From: Bryobacteraceae bacterium
GTDB taxonomy: Bacteria; Acidobacteriota; Terriglobia; Bryobacterales; Bryobacteraceae
Reading direction: 5' to 3'
DNA: 11,778 nt
Assembly: GCA_030039005.1 (NCBI GenBank)
Contig: JASHQT010000544.1
Location: forward strand, 1 to 11,778
A program made the translations under genes and the position numbers. A model generated the notes under the pieces. It was not told where the DNA came from. It made no database searches and saw only the letters and a list, made by a program, of their open reading frames with translations. Positions 7,001 through 11,778 of this stretch are shown here, piece after piece. Within the stretch, counting starts at the first letter, position 1; each line of letters opens with the position of its first letter.

Positions 7001-7042
7001 GCCTCGACACAAGTGTCGAGGCGGCACGCAGGAGTGCGTGCC
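7001..7042. repeat. Tandem perfect hairpins, REP-like extragenic element
   Basis: Two back-to-back inverted repeats fill the gap between the PilZ and MetE-like genes. GCCTCGACAC (7001-7010) pairs with GTGTCGAGGC (7013-7022), a perfect 10-bp stem. GGCACGCA (7023-7030) pairs with TGCGTGCC (7035-7042), a perfect 8-bp stem with a GGAG loop. A third weaker pair, CCACAC (7043-7048) with GTGTGG (7063-7068), overlaps the 3' end of the PilZ gene. There is no T-run after the stems on either strand, so this looks more like a dispersed palindromic repeat than an intrinsic terminator. It could still protect or end transcripts. Confidence 0.65.
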
Positions 7043-7049
7043 CCACACA

Positions 7050-7379
7050 CTAGCGTTTTTTGGTGTGGAACAGGTATTGTTCGAGCCTGACCGCAAATTC
7101 CTCGGGCTGGCAGCGTGTGACGCGGCAAGAGGCGACCAATTGCAGGGGCGTGCTGCCGTGCAACAGAAACGGCCAATCCACCATGAGCTGCAGCTTTGCG
7201 CCGGCACGGACCGGGGCGTGGTCAGAGGCAATCAGCAGACCGCAACTGCTCATGTTCACGGTTTGGCCGACGCCTACCAGTGCCGGTCCATCCGACATCG
7301 TGCGGTAGCGCACAGTCAATCGCAAGGGATAACGTGCTTTGGTACGCCGTTCGACGGCAAGCGTGGACTCAGATTGCAT
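7050..7379 (-). CDS. PilZ-domain protein (probable c-di-GMP binding)
   Basis: A 109-residue single-domain protein. The two c-di-GMP-binding motifs of PilZ are recognisable: RxxxR at R12-R16 in ERRTKARYPL and NxSxxG at N42-G47 in TVNMSSCGLL, followed by beta-strand-like segments (KLQLMVDWP, LQLVASCRVTR, EEFAVRLEQY). It is cytoplasmic, with no signal peptide or membrane segment, and presumably acts by binding a partner when c-di-GMP rises. AAGGTGA lies 7 nt before the ATG. It follows the coiled-coil gene in the same direction after a 164-bp gap, so it may share that transcript or use its own promoter. The target is unknown; the adjoining cell-wall/actin-like locus is a candidate by position only. 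Confidence 0.82.
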   Translation of the reverse strand: MQSESTLAVERRTKARYPLRLTVRYRTMSDGPALVGVGQTVNMSSCGLLIASDHAPVRAGAKLQLMVDWPFLLHGSTPLQLVASCRVTRCQPEEFAVRLEQYLFHTKKR

Positions 7380-7430
7380 AGCAGTTCACCTTTTTTCGCA
7401 TAACAGCATTAGGCGCTGATGGCGCGCACA

Positions 7431-7543
7431 CTACGTTTCGATGACAGAAACGCGATGTCGAGATCGCGAGCGTCTTTCGGCGGAGAAAAAACTATCCCTG
7501 TCTCTATCTCTACCTAACGCGGCTCTACGTGGCCGGTTTTGTC
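7431..7543. other. Non-coding gap with hairpins and simple-sequence tract
   Basis: No convincing gene lies between the coiled-coil gene and the PilZ gene. The stretch has two small hairpins, CGTTTC/GAAACG (7434-7439, 7447-7452) and CGCGAT/ATCGCG (7451-7456, 7463-7468). It also has a pyrimidine-rich tract at about 7493-7515 whose complement reads as imperfect GATAGA units. It could be a 5' leader for the PilZ gene or a decayed repeat. A 137-codon frame on the + strand crosses it but overlaps the coiled-coil gene and looks spurious. Confidence 0.4.
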
Positions 7544-8212
7544 TTACGCTAACTCTCTTAAGCGACCGGAATTTCTCTCGAGCAGCCGCGAGATGCTGGC
7601 GTCGCTGGCGCCGGATTCGCCCGGCACACACGCCGAGGCGGCCTCCGAGATGCGGCGCTGTTCCCGCTCTTTGCGCTCCTGCCATTCACGAAAGGCGGCT
7701 CGCTCGCGCTCGATTTCCTGCACGGCGCCGGCAATGCGCATACGATAATGGGAGCAAATGCCCTCCATCTCGTCGGCCAGGCGCTGATTGTCCTCAAGCT
7801 TACCTTTTTCGAACTGCTCCAGCCGGCGGCGCTGAATCTCTTCGTATTCGTTGAGCACGCGCTGCCGCTGGACGGCGTCCTGCAGCATGTCTTCCACGGC
7901 GACACCGGCAGCCTCTAAAGCCATCATGAGAGCGCTATGCTTGGCGGCCGGCGACAGGCCATGCAAATGCTCGCTGGAAATCATATCCGCGACCTTCAAT
8001 ATGTCCCACGCGGCGGTGGAAGTGGCGGGTTTGAACGTGGAGCGTTGGTAAATTTCGTCGAAGGATGACAACTTCGCAAGGGCCGATGAATCGTTCCGAT
8101 TCCGTGCATTGACATCGGCCGCGGGGGCTGCGGCAGGCGGGTCAATCCGCTGTTCCTCCAGAGCGACAGACGCGCCGTCCGGAGCGGAAGCCTGCATGAA
8201 CTTCCTGAACAT
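7544..8212 (-). CDS. Coiled-coil protein of unknown function, divergent from the amidase/actin-like pair
   Basis: A 222-residue soluble protein without signal peptide or membrane segment. Residues 1-45 are flexible and Ala/Asp-rich. A conserved-looking helical block follows (SFDEIYQRS, then AWDILKVADMISSEHLHGL, then HSALMMALEAAGV at about 92-104). A long charged coiled coil covers about 105-192 (QRQRVLNEYEEIQRRRLEQF, EIERERAAFREWQERKE), with a short tail ending in RLLERNSGRLRELA. GGGAGGGA lies just before the ATG at 8212, a strong ribosome site. It reads away from the amidase and actin-like genes across a 128-bp shared control region. I do not recognise a named family; adaptor or filament-binding roles are suggested only by the coiled coil and its position. 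Confidence 0.75.
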   Translation of the reverse strand: MFRKFMQASAPDGASVALEEQRIDPPAAAPAADVNARNRNDSSALAKLSSFDEIYQRSTFKPATSTAAWDILKVADMISSEHLHGLSPAAKHSALMMALEAAGVAVEDMLQDAVQRQRVLNEYEEIQRRRLEQFEKGKLEDNQRLADEMEGICSHYRMRIAGAVQEIERERAAFREWQERKEREQRRISEAASACVPGESGASDASISRLLERNSGRLRELA

Positions 8213-8403
8213 GATCCCTCCCTCTCAATTGCAAAGGCGGTGGCATAATACTAGCACAATAAGGTGCAAAGCGGGGGCGGATTTGCTCAATATAATCCAA
8301 CCTTAGTCCTGCCGGTTCTATAGGGTCATAACGAGTTTGGTTGAGAGTGTTGCGCACTTGGCGGCACTACTCGCACGGGGGCTTACAACTCCCGCTAGTT
8401 GCC
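8213..8403. promoter_or_regulatory. Divergent control region
   Basis: This region separates the leftward coiled-coil gene from the rightward amidase/actin-like operon. On the + strand TATAAT (8291-8296) is a good -10 candidate without a clear -35. On the - strand TATTAT (8250-8245) is a possible -10 with TTGCAC (8269-8264) 13 bp upstream, a short spacing. The two boxes lie about 40 bp apart, so a single bound regulator could affect both directions. The bases at 8341-8403 may instead be coding if the amidase uses an upstream TTG or GTG start. Confidence 0.4.
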
Positions 8404-9627
8404 ATGACCCTGCGAGGAGTACTGGTCCGCGCGCTCGAATGGCGCGCTCGACGCTTCGACGATCCTGCGGACCGGTTGCAGTTTCTGCGCCGAAATGTAA
8501 GTGGTCCCACAAACGCGCCGTTGCTGAAACATATGGGGCGTCGCGTATCTGTGATCAGCATTACGCTCGGCATCTTGCTGTTGTCGGCCTGGTGCTGGAC
8601 GCTGTCGCGACATGTCGCAGCCGCTCAAGACCAGTCCGCAGGGCCGGCGAGGCCGTCCGGCCGGACGCGACAACCCGTTCGTCCAGCGGCGGGGAAGGTC
8701 TGGTTGGTGCAAAGCACCGCGCAATTCGAGCTATACAGCAACGGACTGCGGGTCGAGGAGCAGTACGCCACGTCAACCGCGCCGCGCCGGTACCTGGCTA
8801 TTGCGCGGTGGGCGCTGGATGCCGTGCATAGCCGGGCTGCACCGGCGAAGCTCGCCTCTACCCTGCCTGATTCTGCTCTTGTTTCCAGCACGCAGTGGCG
8901 CACGGAACCCGCCGGCATTGTTTATCACACCACGGAGAGCCATCTGGCGCCGTTCACCGAAGAGCAGAATGAATCGTTGCGCCGGGCCGGGGAGGGGCTA
9001 CTCGCGTACGTGAAGCGGCGGCGGGCGTATCATTTTGTGATCGACCGCTTCGGGCGTGTGTTTCGAGTGGTACGGGAGAGCGATTACGCCAACCACGCCG
9101 GGAATTCGGTGTGGGCGGACGCAGCCTGGATTTACCTCAATCTCAACCAAAGCTTTTTCGGCGTGGCGTTCGAGGGGCGCAGTACGCCGAGCGGCCGAGA
9201 GCCCGCGGTAAACGGCGCGCAAGTCTACGCGGGAAGGATTCTTACGGAGATGCTGCGGGTGCAATACGGCATCGCGGCTTCCAATTGCGTGACGCACGCG
9301 CAGGTGTCCGTAAATCCCGCGAATTTCGGCGTCGGCTACCACCAGGATTGGGCGGCCAATCTACCCTTTGCCCGGCTGGGCCTGCCGGACAATTACGAAC
9401 TGCCGGTGCCGAGCGTGAGCTTGTTCGCCTTCGAGGCGCCGGACACACTCATGGAAGCGGGCGATTCCGCTCTGACCCGAAGCATCGAAGCCTCCGAAGG
9501 GGAATGGCGCGCCGCCGCCGAGGCGCGAGGGCTGACGGTGGAGAGTTATCGCAAAGAACTGCAGGAACGATACCGGGACGCAATCCGGGCGCTGCGCGGA
9601 AAAGGCGCCTACCAGGAGTACAACTGA
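8404..9627 (+). CDS. Membrane-anchored peptidoglycan amidase-like protein (Amidase_2/PGRP fold)
   Basis: Predicted N-acetylmuramoyl-L-alanine amidase, cutting the sugar-peptide bond of peptidoglycan. The ATG at 8404 gives 407 residues; the frame is open to a TTG at 8341 (428 residues) and neither start has a clear ribosome site. Numbering from 8341: an Arg-rich cytoplasmic head (25-64), a transmembrane helix at about 69-87 (VSVISITLGILLLSAW), a Pro/Arg linker, then the amidase domain at about 188-345. Family landmarks are AGIVYHTTES with zinc ligand H196, YHFVIDRFGRVFRV, NHAG and VTHAQVS with H319; D336 in YHQDWA is a possible third ligand, as in AmpD. The domain should face the periplasm. 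A helical charged tail (about 380-428) follows. Its stop overlaps the start of the actin-like gene by one base, so the two are coupled. Confidence 0.82.
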   Translation: MTLRGVLVRALEWRARRFDDPADRLQFLRRNVSGPTNAPLLKHMGRRVSVISITLGILLLSAWCWTLSRHVAAAQDQSAGPARPSGRTRQPVRPAAGKVWLVQSTAQFELYSNGLRVEEQYATSTAPRRYLAIARWALDAVHSRAAPAKLASTLPDSALVSSTQWRTEPAGIVYHTTESHLAPFTEEQNESLRRAGEGLLAYVKRRRAYHFVIDRFGRVFRVVRESDYANHAGNSVWADAAWIYLNLNQSFFGVAFEGRSTPSGREPAVNGAQVYAGRILTEMLRVQYGIAASNCVTHAQVSVNPANFGVGYHQDWAANLPFARLGLPDNYELPVPSVSLFAFEAPDTLMEAGDSALTRSIEASEGEWRAAAEARGLTVESYRKELQERYRDAIRALRGKGAYQEYN

Positions 9628-10664
9628 TGAATGCAACCAATCTTAGTACAAGCAGCTTTAGTGCAAGCAGCTCGCAAACTCCCACGGCTCTGGGGCTCGA
9701 CGTCGGCACCAGCCGCATTGTCGCCGCCCAGCGCCACGACAAAGATATCCAGTTCGACACGCAACTGAACGCCTTCGTCACCATTCCGTTCTCGAAGCTC
9801 ACGCAGGGCGTGCTGAAAAAGGAACGCATCCCGCACCTGGTGCAGGACTCCGAGATCACGGTATACGGGGACGAATCGGAGCGCTTCGCCAACCTGTTCC
9901 ATCGGGAAACACGCCGGCCGATGCTGCGGGGCGTGCTGAATCCGGAGGAAGCCAACAGCTTGATGCTGGTCCGGCAGATCGCCGGATTGGTGATGGGTGA
10001 GAGTGACGGACAAGGGCGCCGGGTCTGCTACAGCGTTCCAGCGGCGCCGCTGGGCGCGAGCGAAGAAGTGAACGAGCACGAAGCCGGCCTGAAGCTCATG
10101 CTTTCGAAGATGGGCTACGACGCGCACGCGATTTCCGAGGGGCTTGCGGTGGTGTATGGGGAGCTGGAAACCTCGAATTATACGGGCATCGGGATCAGTT
10201 GCGGCGGCGGGCTGTGCAATGTGTGCCTGGCATATCTGTCAGTACCGGTGTTCAGCTTCAGCATCCCCAAGGCGGGCGATTTCATCGATGCGGGCGTGTC
10301 GCAACTGCGCGGCGAGCCGGCCACGCGCATCCGGACCATCAAAGAAGAGTCGTTCCACTTTAACGGGCATTTCGTGAACAAGATCCACCAGGCGCTGAGC
10401 CAGTTTTACGAGGACATGATCCAGGCGCTGGTGGCGGCGCTCAAGGACCAGTTCGCGAGCGTGCAGAACATGCCCAAGCTGAACCGGCCGATTCCGCTGG
10501 TGCTGAGCGGGGGCAGCGTGATGCCGCCCGGATTCCGGGACCGTTTCGAAAAGTCGCTGCGCGAGGTGGAGCTGCCGGTGGCGATCGCGGAGGTGCGGAT
10601 GGCGGCGAACCCGATGGTATCGACGGCGCGCGGGGCACTGGTGGCGGCGCTGAGCGAGCTGTGA
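9627..10664 (+). CDS. Actin/Hsp70-fold ATPase-like protein
   Basis: A 345-residue protein from the ATG at 9627, with AGGAG 8 nt upstream. Landmarks of the actin/Hsp70/MreB nucleotide fold are in the right order: phosphate-1 LGLDVGTSRIVAA (22-34, D25), connect-1 SEGLAVVYGEL (170-180), phosphate-2-like GIGISCGGGLCN (187-198) and the adenosine loop LVLSGGSVMPPGF (291-303). The phosphate-2 loop has Ser-Cys where actin and Hsp70 have Asp. There is no substrate-binding domain, so it is not a DnaK chaperone; the size is like MreB or ParM, but overall sequence is not one I can assign to those. It is translationally coupled to the membrane amidase. A low-complexity Ser-rich tail (5-18) precedes the fold. 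Function is likely a filament or ATP-dependent switch tied to cell-wall work; this is inference. Confidence 0.8.
   Translation: MNATNLSTSSFSASSSQTPTALGLDVGTSRIVAAQRHDKDIQFDTQLNAFVTIPFSKLTQGVLKKERIPHLVQDSEITVYGDESERFANLFHRETRRPMLRGVLNPEEANSLMLVRQIAGLVMGESDGQGRRVCYSVPAAPLGASEEVNEHEAGLKLMLSKMGYDAHAISEGLAVVYGELETSNYTGIGISCGGGLCNVCLAYLSVPVFSFSIPKAGDFIDAGVSQLRGEPATRIRTIKEESFHFNGHFVNKIHQALSQFYEDMIQALVAALKDQFASVQNMPKLNRPIPLVLSGGSVMPPGFRDRFEKSLREVELPVAIAEVRMAANPMVSTARGALVAALSEL
9643..9672 (+). repeat. 15-bp tandem duplication in the actin-like gene
   Basis: TTAGTACAAGCAGCT (9643-9657) is followed at once by TTAGTGCAAGCAGCT (9658-9672), differing at one base. It is in frame and encodes the Ser-rich tail (LSTSS then FSASS) ahead of the ATPase fold. 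A slippage-derived insert that lengthens a flexible tail is the simplest reading. Confidence 0.75.
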
Positions 10665-10686
10665 GGCGGCGAGCGCCGGGCGATTA

Positions 10687-11778
10687 CTACGCGACCGCGA
10701 TTTGGATTAACTCGGCCGGACGGTCGCTCTCGGCGCTGATGCCGCTCAGGCTCAGCCGAAGCTCGCGTTCGTATTCGGCCAGGCGCGCCTCGATCTCGCG
10801 CTCGGCGTGCACGCGCTTGATGATGTCGTCGCGATAGCGGCGCAGGAAATAATCGATGGTCTCCACGCGAATCCTCACCGATCCGGTGGGCTTGTTCTCA
10901 TCGAGATCCTTGAAGCAGAAGTAGGGCGTGTGGGATTTCTCGATGATGCCTTCGATGACGCCATAGATGGGCGCGTCGTGGCCGCACTTGAAGTTGGAGA
11001 TTTCCATGGCGACCAGGTTGGGATGGCGCGCGGTGAACTTGGCGGCCCAGATCTTGTGGTTGGTGCTGGCCGAGTAGCGCGTCTTCCAGACGTCGGCGAT
11101 GTCGAGCGGACTTTGGATCACGCCGGCGCGGACTTCGTCGCCGAATAGGCGCTCGAGCAGGTCTTCATCGAGCGGCAGCATGCTTTGCGAGAAGATCGGG
11201 TAGCCGAGCTTCTGGAATTCGTCCAGGATCTCGTGATTCAGGCCGGGATCGTGGTGATAGGGCCGGCCCAGCATGACAATGCCGATGCGGTCCTCGCGCT
11301 CGAGCTGATCAAGCACTTCGCGCGCCTGGCGGCGCATCGAGGCTTCATACTCTTTGAGTGCGGCGAAGCCGGCCTCGACGGCGCGCTCGTTTTCCTCGGG
11401 CGATAATCCCAGCAGGTCCTGGAGGGAGGCGAACATCTGGTGGTTGAAAAGCTTGCGGTCGGCGAAGTTGAGCACCGGGTTGAGGTAGCGGACGTTGCAT
11501 TCGGCGAAAACGTCATTCTCCTTGGTGAACGCGGCTTTGACGGTCTCCGGGCAAGCGGTGACCGTGGGGCAGGCGTTGGAGCCGGTGAGGTTCACCAGCG
11601 GCGTGTGGAGCACGTCCACCATGGGGAAGAAGATGGCGTCCAGGGGTTTCTTCGCGGCCTTGAGCGTGAGCAGATTGTGGACGTGAGCGATGCCGATCTT
11701 AGCGGGGAAGCAGGGATCGATGGCGCCGCGGCTGGCGCCGGCGCGATAGAGCTCCTGGCTGGTGTAGTCCGAATACAC
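10687..11778 (-). CDS. CoA-dehydratase activase-related protein, C-terminal part (DUF2229-like)
   Basis: A 363-residue fragment; the gene enters from the right edge, and the first codon there (GTG) is probably internal. It matches the C-terminal region of the large acyl-CoA dehydratase activase-related proteins (BadF/BcrA ATPase plus DUF2229 and a HgdB-like region). Evidence is DPCFPAKIGIAHVHNLL, FFPMVDVLH, SNACPTVTACPE, MLGRPYHHDPGLNHEILDEF, and KCGHDAPIYGVIEG. Cysteines C23, C70, C76 and C94 of the fragment, plus the one in FKCGHD, could serve an iron-sulfur cluster. Such proteins activate 2-hydroxyacyl-CoA dehydratase or benzoyl-CoA reductase-type enzymes by ATP-driven electron transfer, but in many aerobic acidobacteria the role is unknown. 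It ends 22 bp from the convergent actin-like gene, apparently unrelated to it. Confidence 0.78.
   Translation of the reverse strand: MYSDYTSQELYRAGASRGAIDPCFPAKIGIAHVHNLLTLKAAKKPLDAIFFPMVDVLHTPLVNLTGSNACPTVTACPETVKAAFTKENDVFAECNVRYLNPVLNFADRKLFNHQMFASLQDLLGLSPEENERAVEAGFAALKEYEASMRRQAREVLDQLEREDRIGIVMLGRPYHHDPGLNHEILDEFQKLGYPIFSQSMLPLDEDLLERLFGDEVRAGVIQSPLDIADVWKTRYSASTNHKIWAAKFTARHPNLVAMEISNFKCGHDAPIYGVIEGIIEKSHTPYFCFKDLDENKPTGSVRIRVETIDYFLRRYRDDIIKRVHAEREIEARLAEYERELRLSLSGISAESDRPAELIQIAVA

Noticed and set aside
6422..7231. 269-codon frame on the minus strand
   Set aside because: Overlaps the MetE-like and PilZ genes out of frame, crosses the hairpin repeat and is Arg/Pro-rich.
7441..7854. 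137-codon frame on the plus strand
   Set aside because: Antisense to the coiled-coil gene and starts in a simple-sequence tract; no motif.
9111..9626. N-terminal extension of the actin-like frame to 517 residues
   Set aside because: The extension overlaps the amidase out of frame and is Arg/Gly-rich; the ATG at 9627 has a good ribosome site and gives the expected fold length.
10645..10678. CGGCGCT/AGCGCCG stem across the actin-like stop codon, as a two-way terminator
   Set aside because: Seven-bp arms with a 20-nt loop and no T-run on either strand; expected by chance in such GC-rich DNA.

Overview
The window is GC-rich, densely coding DNA that looks like a chromosome segment of an acidobacterium. 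The evidence is the acidobacterial-type PadR N-terminus at the left edge, the activase/DUF2229-type protein at the right edge, a DUF885 peptidase-like protein, and several short extragenic palindromes and G-rich repeats. The assignment rests on protein style and gene content, not on a marker gene. No rRNA, tRNA, CRISPR array or insertion sequence was found.

Left part (1-3544, all leftward): a compact catabolic operon reads CMD-family decarboxylase > hpaG1 > hpaG2 > hpaH > hpaI, with 4-11 bp overlaps or gaps of 5-11 bp. It encodes the lower meta-cleavage branch of homoprotocatechuate (4-hydroxyphenylacetate) degradation, from the ring-opened tricarboxylate to pyruvate and succinate semialdehyde. 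The ring-opening dioxygenase (HpaD), semialdehyde dehydrogenase (HpaE) and tautomerase (HpaF) are not in this window. Past hpaI lies the start of a PadR repressor gene with a 9-bp inverted repeat over its promoter region, probably an autoregulatory operator.

Middle (3545-7049, leftward): a small coiled-coil reading frame is split by an in-frame amber codon. It is followed by a secreted DUF885 hydrolase and a short MetE-like zinc methyltransferase that keeps all four zinc ligands. Intergenic gaps carry repeat-like DNA: a G-run element seen twice, a duplicated 12-mer, and a pair of perfect back-to-back hairpins.

Right part (7050-10664): this is the most interesting section. A PilZ-domain protein and a coiled-coil protein are encoded leftward. 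Diverging from them is a two-gene rightward operon, an inner-membrane-anchored peptidoglycan-amidase-like protein translationally coupled (1-nt overlap) to an actin/Hsp70-fold ATPase with a non-canonical phosphate-2 loop. The combination suggests a membrane-tethered cell-wall hydrolase linked to an actin-like protein, possibly with a coiled-coil partner and c-di-GMP input. I do not recognise it as a named system. The right edge (10687-11778, leftward) holds the C-terminal part of a large CoA-dehydratase activase-related protein.
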